DNA from: Pseudomonas fluorescens
GTDB taxonomy: Bacteria > Pseudomonadota > Gammaproteobacteria > Pseudomonadales > Pseudomonadaceae
Length of the DNA stretch: 64,000 bases
Assembly: GCA_902825215.1 (NCBI GenBank)
Contig: LR782234.1
Location: 5,845,001-5,909,000 of the forward strand
Reading direction: 5' to 3'
The notes beneath the pieces are model-generated. The model was not told where the DNA came from. It made no database searches and saw only the letters and a program-made list of their open reading frames with translations. Positions 41,247 to 50,345 of the stretch are shown piece after piece. A program made the translations under genes and the position numbers. Position 1 is the first letter of the stretch; every line of letters begins with the position of its first letter.

Positions 41247-42376
41247 GCCCCCTCCAGCCACTGCGCAATGTTGCGCTCGGCCATGGCCGGGCCGACGCTC
41301 ATGCCGACGCCGGTGTGCATCAGCGCCACGCTCAAACCCGGTGCCGGGCGCAGGAATGAGAACGGCCCAGGCCCGCGAGCACCATAGACGCCCTGCCAGC
41401 GCTCGACCACCTGCACCTTGCAACCGAGGGTCTGTTCGGCCAGTTCGAGCATCCAGTTATCCACTTGCTCAGCGTTGAACGGTGACGGATCGCTGCCGTA
41501 ATGGTGTGAGTCGCCGATGATCAGTTCGCCATGCGGCGTCGGGCTGATCAGCAGGTGGATGCCGTTGTCGTGCAGGTGCGGTTGCTCGCGCAGGATCTGC
41601 GCCTGCACCGCCGCCGCTTCGGGCAGATCGGCGAAGGCGCCGTAGTGCACGCAGCTCAGCCCGGTGAGCAAGGCGTGTTGCAGGTTCAGTTCAGCGTGCG
41701 GTTTGGCGCGCAGCATTTGCAGGCGACAGACCTGCGGTTCGAGCGCAGCAATCGGCTCGGCGAGCAAGGTCTGATAATCGTGGCCGGAGCAGACGATGAT
41801 CTGCGGCGCGGTAAAGCTACCGGCGGTGCTGTGCAACCGCCCTGGCTCAACGTCGCGTACCAGAGTGGAGAAGTGGAATTCCACGCCAAGGTCGCGGCGC
41901 AGGTAGTCAATCAGCGCCGGAATCGCTTCGCGCGAATACAGCTGTTGATCATCCCGGCCATGCAACGCGGCGCGGTGATGGCTGAATTGACCACCATACA
42001 GATCACGCAACGCAGCGCCGCGCAGCAGCTCGACGTTGTAGCGGTGTTCCTGCGCACGACCGGCGCAGAACGCTTCAAGCAAATGCTCTTCCGCTTCGCT
42101 GCGGGCGAACAGGTATGAGCCGTTGCGCTTGATCTGCAGACCGGCGAGTTGCGCCCAGTCGCCCCAGATCTCGCGGCTGGCCTTGGCCAGTTCCAGCATG
42201 GTGCCGGGCGGCTGGCCGGTGACCAGCGCCTGGCCGAAGTTGCGCACCGAGGCGCCGAGGGGCGTGGCGGTGCGTTCAAACACGGCAACTTTGAGTCCGC
42301 GCTTGGCCGCCGCGTAGGCGTGGGACAGGCCGAGGATGCCGGCGCCGACGATGAGCAGGTCTTTTTGGTGTGTCAT
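41243..42376 (-). CDS. FAD-dependent amine oxidase of phosphonate clusters
   Basis: This 377-residue protein has the DAO/glycine-oxidase fold: N-terminal dinucleotide motif LLIVGAGILGLSHAYAAAKRG (about residues 7-27) and a C-terminal RWQGVYGARGPGPFSF / HTGVGMSVGPAMAE segment. Proteins of this kind are often encoded next to phosphonate uptake and hydrolysis genes and are proposed to deaminate an aminophosphonate such as 2-aminoethylphosphonate or a methylated relative. ATG 42376 is preferred; a start at 42445 would run into a REP repeat. It precedes the PhnZ-type gene with a 4-base overlap and follows the transporter genes on the same strand. Confidence 0.82.
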   Translation of the reverse strand: MTHQKDLLIVGAGILGLSHAYAAAKRGLKVAVFERTATPLGASVRNFGQALVTGQPPGTMLELAKASREIWGDWAQLAGLQIKRNGSYLFARSEAEEHLLEAFCAGRAQEHRYNVELLRGAALRDLYGGQFSHHRAALHGRDDQQLYSREAIPALIDYLRRDLGVEFHFSTLVRDVEPGRLHSTAGSFTAPQIIVCSGHDYQTLLAEPIAALEPQVCRLQMLRAKPHAELNLQHALLTGLSCVHYGAFADLPEAAAVQAQILREQPHLHDNGIHLLISPTPHGELIIGDSHHYGSDPSPFNAEQVDNWMLELAEQTLGCKVQVVERWQGVYGARGPGPFSFLRPAPGLSVALMHTGVGMSVGPAMAERNIAQWLEGA

Positions 42377-42404
42377 GGAGAGGCACTCTGAATGCGCGAC
42401 CGTA

Positions 42405-42494
42405 ATCGCTGGCAAGCCAGCTCCCACAAGTATCGAGGTGTTCACAAATTACGTGTTCACCGCAAAACCCTGTGGGAGCTGGCTTGCCAGCGAT
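42405..42494. repeat. REP pair, family B
   Basis: Inverted copies atcgctggcaagccagctcc and ggagctggcttgccagcgat with a spacer of about 45 bases, located inside the aminophosphonate gene run between the substrate-binding protein gene and the FAD oxidase gene. Confidence 0.88.
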
Positions 42495-42519
42495 GAGGCC
42501 CTGTCAGTCAATAAAGATC

Positions 42520-43545
42520 TTACTTGGCAGCGACTTTCTCGGACTTGCCGTCATAGCGCTTGCGCCACTCGGTGAGGATCTCGTCGCGATTCTTCGAGGC
42601 CCAGGCGAAGTCGTTCTTGATCAGACGCTGCTCGTAATCGGCGGGCAGTTCGGTCTGCGGTTTGGCGATCCCTGGTTGGGCAAGCACGGCGAAGTTCTCT
42701 TTGTACAAATCCATCGCCTCGGCGCTGGCGGAGAAATCGGCGAGTTTCTTTGCCGCCTCTTCGTGCGGCGTGCCTTTGATTACGGCTGTCGCTTCGATCT
42801 CCCAACCCAGGCCTTCCTTCGGCAGGATGATGTCCAGCGGCGCGCCCTGGCGCTTGAGCTGAACGGCCGGGTATTCAAAGGAAATGCCGATCGGGAATTC
42901 CCCCGCCGCCGCCAGTTTGCACGGCTTGGAACCGGAGTGAACGTACTGGCCGATGTTCTGGTGCAGGCCGTCCATATACGCCCAGCCCTGCTTCTCGCCG
43001 AAGGTTTGCAGCCAGGCGCTGACGTCGAGGAAACCGGTGCCGGACGACGCCGGGTTAGGCATAACGATCTTGCCCTTGTACTCAGGCTTGGTCAGGTCCT
43101 GCCAGCTCACTGGCTTGGTCAAACCCTGTTTTTCGGCCTCGACCGTGTTGAAGCAAATGGTCGCCGCCCACACGTCCATGCCGACCCAGGCCGGCGGGTT
43201 GGCGGCGTCGCGGTAGTTTGCGCCGATCTTGCCGAGGTCCTTCGGCGCATAGCTTTGCAGCATGCCTTGCTGATCGAGGATCGCCAGGCTGGAAGCAGCC
43301 AGGCCCCAAACGGCGTCAGCCTGTGGGCGTGCTTTCTCTGCGAGGAGTTTGGCGGTGATGATCCCGGTGGAATCGCGTACCCATTTGATCTCGACGTCAG
43401 GGTTGGCTTTCTCGAACGCTTCCTTGTAGGACTTCAGTTGTTCGGCTTCGAGGGCGGTGTACACCGTCAACTCGGTTTTCTCCGCGAAGGCATTCAGGCT
43501 GAAAGTAGCGAGCACAGCAGCGGCCAGGGCCATAGGCTTGAACAT
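42520..43545 (-). CDS. Aminoethylphosphonate ABC transporter substrate-binding protein
   Basis: This 341-residue periplasmic protein has a signal peptide of about 21 residues (ending LNAFA) and a fold of the iron/polyamine-type binding proteins: ELTVYTALEAEQLKSYKEAFEKANPDVEIKWVRDSTG, then LLAEKARPQADAVWGLAASS. These are also features of Fe3+-binding proteins, so specificity comes from context: the permease, ATPase, FAD oxidase, PhnZ-type gene and regulator around it match the 2-aminoethylphosphonate uptake set (PhnS type). The gene lies 37 bases after the permease gene on the same strand. Confidence 0.8.
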   Translation of the reverse strand: MFKPMALAAAVLATFSLNAFAEKTELTVYTALEAEQLKSYKEAFEKANPDVEIKWVRDSTGIITAKLLAEKARPQADAVWGLAASSLAILDQQGMLQSYAPKDLGKIGANYRDAANPPAWVGMDVWAATICFNTVEAEKQGLTKPVSWQDLTKPEYKGKIVMPNPASSGTGFLDVSAWLQTFGEKQGWAYMDGLHQNIGQYVHSGSKPCKLAAAGEFPIGISFEYPAVQLKRQGAPLDIILPKEGLGWEIEATAVIKGTPHEEAAKKLADFSASAEAMDLYKENFAVLAQPGIAKPQTELPADYEQRLIKNDFAWASKNRDEILTEWRKRYDGKSEKVAAK

Positions 43546-43582
43546 GATCGGTTTCCTGTCTTTTGAGTTGAGGGCAGTTGGA

Positions 43583-45307
43583 TCAGTGACCGGGCGCGGT
43601 TTGCCGCCAGGCCTGGGAACGGCGCAGCAAGCCGCGCGAAGCCCACGCCAGCAGCAGGGACACGCCCGCCGAGGTGAACAGAATCAAGGTCGACATCGCC
43701 GCCGCGCCGCCGACGTTGCCGGCGTCGTCCATGTTCAGCACCGCCACCGCGGCAAGGATGGTGTCGGGGCTGTAAAGGAAGATCGCTGCCGACACCGTGG
43801 TCATCGCCGAGACGAACAGGTAGCGCACGATGTCCAGCAGCGCCGGCAGGCAGATCGGCACGGTCACGCGCAGGTAATGCCGATACAGCGGTGCTTTGAG
43901 CGACAGCGCCGCCGCTTCGAACTCGGCATCGAGCTGGCGCAGCGCGGTGGTCGCGGTCATTTGCGCGGTGGTCAGATAATGCGCAATGGTGCAGATGATC
44001 AGCAGCGTCATCGTCCCGTAGAGCACATGCAGTGGGTTGCCGCTGAGGTTGAAGAAGAAAACGTAACCCAGGCCAAGTACCAGCCCCGGTACGGCCATTG
44101 GCACGAAGCTGAGCATGCGCAAAGCCAGGTTCAAACCGCGCTGGGTGCGGGTTTTCTCCATCAGATAGGCGCCGGTAAAAATCAGCACACTGCCAATCAG
44201 CGCCGTACCCAGCGCCATCTTCAAGCTGTTGCCGTAGGCCAGCCAGCCACCGCCAGCGGTCTCGTTGAACTGGTAATGGTTGAGCGACAGCGACAGGTTG
44301 TACGGCCAGAACTTCACCAAGGATGAGAACACCGCCATGCCGAACACCAGGATCAATGCGGCGCTGATCAGCACGACAATCGCCAGATAGCAGCCGTCGC
44401 GCAGTGTCGACGGCGCCGGTTTGAACACCTGCGCGCGACCGCTCATGGAGTCGCCATGCCGACGCCGCAGCCAGGCATCGACGGCGAAGCTGAACAGCGC
44501 CGGCAACAGCAACACCATGCCGATCAACGCGCCGCGCCCGAATTGCTGTTGGCCGACCACGGCTTTGTAGGCTTCCAGCGCCAGCACTTGATAGTCGCCA
44601 CCGACCACCACCGGCACACCGAAATCGGTGATGGTCAGGGTGAATACCAGACAGAACGCGGCGAACACTGCCTGCCGAGTCGCCGGCCAGGTAATGCTGC
44701 GAAACGCCTTGGCCGGGCTGGCGCCCATGCTCGATGCGGCGTCGAACAGGCGCGCATCGGCCAGCGACAACGCCGACAGCAGAATCATCAGCGCATGCGG
44801 GAAGGTGTAAATCACCTCGCCGAGCACGATGCCCCAGAATCCGTAGATGTTGTCCGAGAGCAGCCCGCGCAGCATGCCCTGATTACCGAACAGATAGACC
44901 AGCGCAATCCCCGGCAGCATCGACGGCGCCATCAGTGGCAGCAAAGAAATGCCGCGCCAGATGCCCTTCGCTGGGATCAGCGTGCGTTGCAACGCGAAGG
45001 CAAACAGGTAGGCCAGCGGTACGACAATCGCCGCGACGCTGAGGGAAACCTTCAGGCTGTTGCCGAGCAGCCAGTGGAAATTCGCGCTGGTTACCAACTC
45101 TTTCGCCGCGAGCAAACCACCGCCCTGCCCGGCCTCACCGCTGAAGCCGCGCCAGAAGATTGCCAGCAAGGGCAGCAGTACCGCGACGCCGAGCAACAGC
45201 AGCAAGAGGATTTTGCCGCCGACGACAAAGATCCGATCGCCGATTTCGGCTTTCGAAGACTGTCGCACCTGCTTGTGCGGTAGCGGCAGCGCGAGGTTGC
45301 TGTTCAT
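43583..45307 (-). CDS. Aminoethylphosphonate ABC transporter permease (fused two-domain)
   Basis: This 574-residue inner-membrane protein is two permease domains in one chain, with about 12 membrane helices. Each half carries an EAA-type loop for ATPase contact: DAASSMGASPAKAFRSITWP in the first half and EAAALSLKAPLYRHYLRVTVP in the second. This fused form is common in iron-type and in phosphonate importers of this class. Start and stop are tight: the ATG overlaps the ATPase stop by one base. With its neighbours it would form the uptake complex for an aminophosphonate. Confidence 0.82.
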   Translation of the reverse strand: MNSNLALPLPHKQVRQSSKAEIGDRIFVVGGKILLLLLLGVAVLLPLLAIFWRGFSGEAGQGGGLLAAKELVTSANFHWLLGNSLKVSLSVAAIVVPLAYLFAFALQRTLIPAKGIWRGISLLPLMAPSMLPGIALVYLFGNQGMLRGLLSDNIYGFWGIVLGEVIYTFPHALMILLSALSLADARLFDAASSMGASPAKAFRSITWPATRQAVFAAFCLVFTLTITDFGVPVVVGGDYQVLALEAYKAVVGQQQFGRGALIGMVLLLPALFSFAVDAWLRRRHGDSMSGRAQVFKPAPSTLRDGCYLAIVVLISAALILVFGMAVFSSLVKFWPYNLSLSLNHYQFNETAGGGWLAYGNSLKMALGTALIGSVLIFTGAYLMEKTRTQRGLNLALRMLSFVPMAVPGLVLGLGYVFFFNLSGNPLHVLYGTMTLLIICTIAHYLTTAQMTATTALRQLDAEFEAAALSLKAPLYRHYLRVTVPICLPALLDIVRYLFVSAMTTVSAAIFLYSPDTILAAVAVLNMDDAGNVGGAAAMSTLILFTSAGVSLLLAWASRGLLRRSQAWRQTAPGH

Positions 45308-46383
45308 CAGGCAAACACCTGCAGACTGCGCGGGGGCAAGGCGACCATGATTTGCTGCGCCCCGAGACGCGGCATGGCTTCCGGTGCCAGTTCGGCGAGC
45401 AGCGCATGGCCGGGCAACTGGTCGAGTTCGAAGCTCATGCGGCAGCGGTTACCGAGAAAGGTGATCTCGCGGACCTTGGCCGGGAACAGGTTTTCTTCGT
45501 GCACCGGCGGGTTGACGTTGATCGCTTCCGGGCGGCAGAACAGTCGACCCGAGGCGCTCTGCACGCTGCCATCGGCCAGACGCAGATTCATTCCGCCGAC
45601 CTGGGCATGACTGTCGCTGCTGCGCTGGAACGGCAGCCAGTTGCCCTGACCGACAAACTCGGCCACGAACGGCGTGGCCGGACGGTTGTAGATCTCCTGC
45701 GGAGTAGCGTATTGCTCAACGCGGCCGTTGTTCATCACGGCGATGCGGTCGGCCATCAGCATGGCTTCGTCCTGGTTGTGCGTGACCATCAGGGTGGTGA
45801 TGCCGAGGTTGCGCTGCAGTTGGCGCAACTCGGTGCACAGATGCTCACGAACGCGAGCGTCGAGGGCCGACATCGGCTCATCGAGCAACAACAGCGACGG
45901 TGCCGGCGCCAGCGCGCGGGCCAGCGCAACACGCTGCTGTTGGCCGCCGGACAATTGGCCGGGGTACTTTTTCTCGCTGCCGGTGAGGCCGACCAGTTCG
46001 AGCATCTGCCCGACGCGGCGGCGCACCTCGTCGCGACCGCTGCCGGCGAGGCCGTAGGCGATGTTCGCTTCGACGGTCAGATTGGGAAACAGCGCGTAGG
46101 ACTGGAACAGAATCCCGTAGTCCCGCGCTTGCGGGGCGAGGTGCGAGACGTCGCGATCGCCGAGGTACAGCTCGCCGCTGTCCTGTTTCTCCAGCCCGGC
46201 GATGCAGCGCAGCAGCGTGGTCTTGCCACAGCCCGACGGACCGAGCAGACAGACCAGCTCACCGGCGGCGACATCGAGGGAGACGTTATCCAGCGCGGTA
46301 AACGCGCCGAAGCGCTTCTGCACGCTGCGCACTTTCATCGGCGCGCCGGGATTGGTCAGGGCAGTTGCGATGGCAGGATTCAT
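45307..46383 (-). CDS. Aminoethylphosphonate ABC transporter ATPase (PhnT type)
   Basis: This 358-residue ATPase has Walker A GPSGCGKTTLLRCIAG (about residues 52-67), signature LSGGQQQRVALARAL, Walker B LLLDEPMSALD and the switch VTHNQDEAML. After the nucleotide domain there is a C-terminal TOBE-type regulatory region (GQGNWLPFQR onward). Context assigns it to aminophosphonate uptake. It is the first gene of the structural run, about 230 bases downstream of the LysR gene, and that gap contains a REP pair. Confidence 0.83.
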   Translation of the reverse strand: MNPAIATALTNPGAPMKVRSVQKRFGAFTALDNVSLDVAAGELVCLLGPSGCGKTTLLRCIAGLEKQDSGELYLGDRDVSHLAPQARDYGILFQSYALFPNLTVEANIAYGLAGSGRDEVRRRVGQMLELVGLTGSEKKYPGQLSGGQQQRVALARALAPAPSLLLLDEPMSALDARVREHLCTELRQLQRNLGITTLMVTHNQDEAMLMADRIAVMNNGRVEQYATPQEIYNRPATPFVAEFVGQGNWLPFQRSSDSHAQVGGMNLRLADGSVQSASGRLFCRPEAINVNPPVHEENLFPAKVREITFLGNRCRMSFELDQLPGHALLAELAPEAMPRLGAQQIMVALPPRSLQVFA

Positions 46384-46513
46384 GGACAGGCCTCATCAAA
46401 CGGATGAAGCCAATCCTAGGGTTGTAATGCGTCCGTCATGTGGCAGTGAGGCAAAAAGCGCCGATAGTGACATTCGGGGATTTTGGTTGCTGATGTGTCG
46501 CCTGAACTGACGC

Positions 46514-46591
46514 CTTCGCGAGCAGGCTCGCTCCCACAGGGGGTTTGCGTTGTGAATACGATCCAGTGTGGGAGCGAGCCTGCTCGCGAAG
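46514..46591. repeat. REP pair, family A, reversed arrangement
   Basis: Copies cttcgcgagcaggctcgctc and gagcgagcctgctcgcgaag in mirror order, about 30 bases apart, in the gap between the LysR gene and the ABC ATPase gene. Confidence 0.88.
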
Positions 46592-46615
46592 AGGCCAGTA
46601 AGGGCAGCCGAGATC

Positions 46616-47479
46616 TCAGGCGGGGGACATTTCCTGGGCCAAGCCGAGAAACGCCGCCGGCAATCGCGCACCCTTCCTCTCTTTGAGGCAATACAGGTAC
46701 TCCGGAATCTGCGGTGCATTCTCGATGCTCAGCACACGCAACTGCGGATCGTGCGGCACTTCCTGGCGGGCGATGATGCTGATGCCGATGTTGCGCAGCA
46801 CCGCCTCGCGGATCGACTCGCGGCTGCCGATCTCCAGCAACGGCCCGAAGCTCACGCCGGCACTGGCCAGCAACTCTTCGGTCAGGCGTCGTGTGGTCGA
46901 GCCGGACTCACGCATCAATAAGGTGTGCCCGGCCAGCGCCGCCAACGCCACATGCGTCTGCGTCGCCAACGGATGGTTGCGATGCACCGCCAGCACCAGC
47001 GGATCGGTGCCCAGCACCCGGCGAATCAGCCGCGCGTCATCCAGCAGCTGCGATGACGCGGCGATGTCCACCCGGTAATCCTCCAGCGCTTCGAGCACTT
47101 GCTGTGAGTTGCCGATTTCCACCGACACTTCCACCTGCGGCAAGCGTTCGCGAAAGGTCTTCACCAGATCGAGGATGTAATACGGCGCGGTGGCGGCAAT
47201 GCGCAACGTGCCTTGCACCTGGCCGCTGTTGCGCAGGAAGAACTCGATATCGGCTTCCTGCTGCAACAGCGTCTTGACCATCGGCAGCAAACGCGCGCCT
47301 TCGTCACTGACGCTCAGACGCCGGCCGCCGCGGTAGAACAGTTCCACCGAATACTGGCTTTCCAGATTGCGAATCTGCGTGGTCACGGTCGGTTGGCTGA
47401 GGCCGAGTTTCTTCGCCGCCAGCGTGATGCTGCCCAGGCGGGCGACCATGTAAAACGCTTTCAGCTCGGCACTCAGCAC
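46616..47479 (-). CDS. LysR-type regulator of the aminophosphonate cluster
   Basis: This 287-residue LysR protein has the N-terminal helix-turn-helix (LGSITLAAKKLGLSQPTVTTQIRNLE, about residues 15-40) and an effector domain. It lies directly upstream of the transporter and catabolic genes on the same strand, as seen in aminoethylphosphonate clusters, and is expected to activate them in response to an aminophosphonate. LysR genes are more often divergent from their targets; here the shared orientation leaves the 232-base downstream gap as the place for the target promoter. I could not identify a LysR box with confidence. Confidence 0.8.
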   Translation of the reverse strand: MLSAELKAFYMVARLGSITLAAKKLGLSQPTVTTQIRNLESQYSVELFYRGGRRLSVSDEGARLLPMVKTLLQQEADIEFFLRNSGQVQGTLRIAATAPYYILDLVKTFRERLPQVEVSVEIGNSQQVLEALEDYRVDIAASSQLLDDARLIRRVLGTDPLVLAVHRNHPLATQTHVALAALAGHTLLMRESGSTTRRLTEELLASAGVSFGPLLEIGSRESIREAVLRNIGISIIARQEVPHDPQLRVLSIENAPQIPEYLYCLKERKGARLPAAFLGLAQEMSPA

Positions 47480-47495
47480 AACCCACCCTCATCAC

Positions 47496-49802
47496 TTACT
47501 TGCGCAGCAGGCGCAAACCGTTGAACACCACCAACAGACTCACGCCCATGTCGGCGAACACTGCCATCCACATGGTGGCGAGTCCGGCGAAGGTTACCCC
47601 AAGAAAGATAGCCTTGATCACCAAGGCCAGGGCGATGTTCTGTTTCAGGATGCTGGCGGTGTCGCGCGACAGGCTGATGAACGCCGGAATCTTGCGCAGA
47701 TCGTCGTCCATCAGGGCAACATCGGCGGTTTCGATCGCAGTGTCGGTACCGGCAGCGGCCATGGCAAAACCGATCTCGGCGCGGGCCAGTGCCGGCGCGT
47801 CATTGATGCCGTCGCCGACCATGCCGACACGGTGGCCTTTTTTATACAGATCTTCGATGGCTTGCAGTTTGTCGGTCGGCAGCAGATCGCCTCGGGCTTC
47901 GTCGATACCGACCTGCGCAGCAATCGCCTCGGCCGTGTGCACGTTGTCGCCGGTGAGCATCAGGGTTTTCACCCCGAGTGCATGCAACTGACGAATCGCC
48001 TCGCGGCTGCTTTCCTTGACCGTGTCGGCCACGGCGAATAGCGCCAGCGGGCCAGAGCTGTCGAGCAGCAGCACCACGGACTTGCCCTGCTTCTCCAGCG
48101 CGAAGAGTTTTTCTTCCAGTTGCGGCGAGCACAGGCCCAGTTCTTCAACCAGACGATGGTTGCCCAAGTGATAGGTCTGGCCATTGATCTGGCCTTTGAC
48201 GCCACGCCCGCCAAGAGCTTCGAAGTTATCCACAATCGGCGCGGCGAGGTTTTTATCCACAGCGGCATTGGCGATAGCCAGCGATACCGGGTGATCGGAA
48301 CGCCCGGCCAAGGCGGCGGCGATGGCCGGCGCGGTGCTCTCGGCAGTGGCCTCCAGGCACAGGTAATTGGTCTGCACCGGTTTGCCGTGGGTGATCGTTC
48401 CGGTTTTATCCAGCGCCAGATAATCGAGCTTGAAACCGCCCTCCAGGTACACGCCGCCCTTGACCAGAATGCCTTTGCGCGCCGCCGCAGCGAGGCCGCT
48501 GACGATGGTCACCGGGGTGGAAATCACCAGCGCACACGGGCACGCGACCACCAGCAACACCAGGGCACGATAGATCCAGTCGAACCATACGGCGCCCATG
48601 AACAGCGGCGGGATGATCGCCACGGCCAGGGCAAACACGAACACTGCCGGGGTGTAGATTTTCGAGAATTGATCGACGAAACGCTGGGTTGGTGCACGGG
48701 CACCCTGGGCCTGTTCGACGGCATGGATGATCCGCGCCAGGGTCGAGTTGTTCGCCGCCGCGCTGACCGTGTATTCCAGCGAACCGGCCTGGTTGATGGT
48801 GCCGGCGAAGACTTTATCGCCGACGGACTTTTCCACCGGCAGGCTTTCACCGGTGATCGGTGCCTGATCAATCGTTGAGTTGCCGCTGACCACCTCACCG
48901 TCCAGCGCAATGCGCTCACCCGGCTTCACCCGCACGCGGGCACCGAGTTCGACGCTTTTCACCTCTTGTTCGACCCAGTTTCCGTCCGCCTGCAAAACCG
49001 TGGCTTGTTCCGGGGTCATCTGCATCAAACCACTGATCGCATTGCGCGCCCGGTCCAGCGAACGCGCTTCGATCAGCTCGGCAACGGTGAACAGGAACAT
49101 CACCATTGCCGCTTCCGGCCACTGGCCGATGAGGATCGCGCCCGTCACGGCGATGCTCATCAGCGCGTTGATGTTGAGGTTGAAGTTTTTCAGGGCAATC
49201 CAGCCCTTTTTGTACGTACCGAGGCCGCCGCTGAGGATCGAGACCAGTGCAATGATCGCCACTACCCAGGTCGGCGCGGCATCAGTGAAGTGGATGACTT
49301 CGGCAGCCAGCGCCGCGACACCGGACAGCGCCAGCGGCCACCAATGCTTTTTAACCGGCGCCGGAGCCGGCGCTTCGACACCCGCCTCAAGCGGCTCGGC
49401 GTGCATGCCAATCGACTTGATTGCGTCCACGATCGGCGCGGTGTCCGGCAAGCTGTGGGTGACGCTGAGCACGCGGTTGATCAGGTTGAATTCCAGCTGC
49501 TGGATGCCAGGCAGTTTGCCCAGCTTGTTCTGGATCAGCGTCTGCTCGGTCGGGCAGTCCATCGCCTCGATGCGGAAGCTGCTCAGTTGCGCATCGGCGC
49601 TGGTCTTTTCGCTCAGTTGCACCAAGGCAGGCGCAGCGGCTTTCGACGAGCAGCAGGCATCTGCGTGCGAGTGAACCGGGGCCGGCGCAGCTTTCGAAGC
49701 GCAGCAGGAATCGCCGCCGTGCTCATGTTTGTGCACAGGCTGCAATTTATGGCTGTGGTCGTGGCCGTCGCCAGGCTTGTGAATATGTTGGGAATCGCTC
49801 AT
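47496..49802 (-). CDS. cadA: Heavy-metal P1B-type ATPase CadA (Cd/Zn/Pb export)
   Basis: This 768-residue metal pump has an unusual N-terminus rich in His and Cys pairs (HIHKPGDGHDHSH, KHEHGGDSCC, HSHADACC, about residues 5-50), then a metal-binding domain with MDCPTE in place of GMTCxxC. Membrane helices and the CPC motif (VVACPCALV, about residue 418) follow, then the phosphorylation site ALDKTGTITHG (Asp near 463), SDHPVSLAIA and GDGINDAPALA. The CPC, MDCP and divergent cadR gene support Cd2+/Zn2+/Pb2+ efflux. Expression is driven from a MerR-type promoter shared with cadR. Confidence 0.93.
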   Translation of the reverse strand: MSDSQHIHKPGDGHDHSHKLQPVHKHEHGGDSCCASKAAPAPVHSHADACCSSKAAAPALVQLSEKTSADAQLSSFRIEAMDCPTEQTLIQNKLGKLPGIQQLEFNLINRVLSVTHSLPDTAPIVDAIKSIGMHAEPLEAGVEAPAPAPVKKHWWPLALSGVAALAAEVIHFTDAAPTWVVAIIALVSILSGGLGTYKKGWIALKNFNLNINALMSIAVTGAILIGQWPEAAMVMFLFTVAELIEARSLDRARNAISGLMQMTPEQATVLQADGNWVEQEVKSVELGARVRVKPGERIALDGEVVSGNSTIDQAPITGESLPVEKSVGDKVFAGTINQAGSLEYTVSAAANNSTLARIIHAVEQAQGARAPTQRFVDQFSKIYTPAVFVFALAVAIIPPLFMGAVWFDWIYRALVLLVVACPCALVISTPVTIVSGLAAAARKGILVKGGVYLEGGFKLDYLALDKTGTITHGKPVQTNYLCLEATAESTAPAIAAALAGRSDHPVSLAIANAAVDKNLAAPIVDNFEALGGRGVKGQINGQTYHLGNHRLVEELGLCSPQLEEKLFALEKQGKSVVLLLDSSGPLALFAVADTVKESSREAIRQLHALGVKTLMLTGDNVHTAEAIAAQVGIDEARGDLLPTDKLQAIEDLYKKGHRVGMVGDGINDAPALARAEIGFAMAAAGTDTAIETADVALMDDDLRKIPAFISLSRDTASILKQNIALALVIKAIFLGVTFAGLATMWMAVFADMGVSLLVVFNGLRLLRK

Positions 49803-49832
49803 TGGTCGCGTCCATGAAGGTGCCTGTTGCCA

Positions 49833-49863
49833 AGTAAAGACCCTGTAGCCACTATAGGGTCAA
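49833..49863 (-). promoter_or_regulatory. CadR-controlled cadA promoter with 19-bp spacer
   Basis: On the minus strand, -35 TTGACC (49858-49863) and -10 TTTACT (49833-49838) are 19 bases apart. Between them is the dyad ACCCTATAGT-G-GCTACAGGGT (49840-49860). The overlong spacer with a central palindrome is the hallmark of MerR-type activation, and the dyad resembles the one I recall for P. putida cadR. Confidence 0.9.
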
Positions 49864-49886
49864 GCACCCTTTTGGAGATGACCGTC

Positions 49887-50336
49887 ATGAAGATTGGCGA
49901 ACTGGCGAAACTCACTGACTGCGCGGTGGAAACCATCCGTTACTACGAACGCGAGAACCTGCTGCCGGAACCGGCCCGCAGCGACGGCAACTACCGCGTC
50001 TACACCCAGGCCCACGCCGAACGTCTGACCTTCATCCGCAACTGCCGCACCCTCGACATGACCCTCGAAGAAATCCGCAGCCTGCTCGCCCTGCGCGACA
50101 GCCCGCAAGACCAGTGCGAAAGCGTCAACGCACTGATCGACGAACACATCCAGCATGTGAAAGCGCGGATTGATGGGTTGATGGCGTTGCAAACGCAACT
50201 GCTCGACCTGCGCCAGCGCTGTGGCGAAGGGCCGGAGGCGGATCAATGCGGGATCTTGCAGCGGCTGGAAGTAAGTGGCGGCGTGGTGGCGACCGAGGTC
50301 GAACACTCCCATGTGGGCCGCAGCCACGGCCACTGA
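49887..50336 (+). CDS. cadR: MerR-family metal regulator CadR
   Basis: This 149-residue regulator has a MerR helix-turn-helix (MKIGELAKLTDCAVETIRYYERENLLPEPARS) and a dimerisation coiled coil. Metal-site cysteines are in FIRNCRTLDM and SPQDQCESVN, as in CadR/PbrR proteins, and a His-rich tail (HSHVGRSHGH) ends the protein, typical of Pseudomonas CadR. ATG 49887 (tttggag ribosome site) is chosen; the in-frame start at 49827 would lie across the promoter. It is divergent from cadA and should control both genes in response to Cd2+. Confidence 0.94.
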   Translation: MKIGELAKLTDCAVETIRYYERENLLPEPARSDGNYRVYTQAHAERLTFIRNCRTLDMTLEEIRSLLALRDSPQDQCESVNALIDEHIQHVKARIDGLMALQTQLLDLRQRCGEGPEADQCGILQRLEVSGGVVATEVEHSHVGRSHGH

Positions 50337-50345
50337 CGGGCGAAG

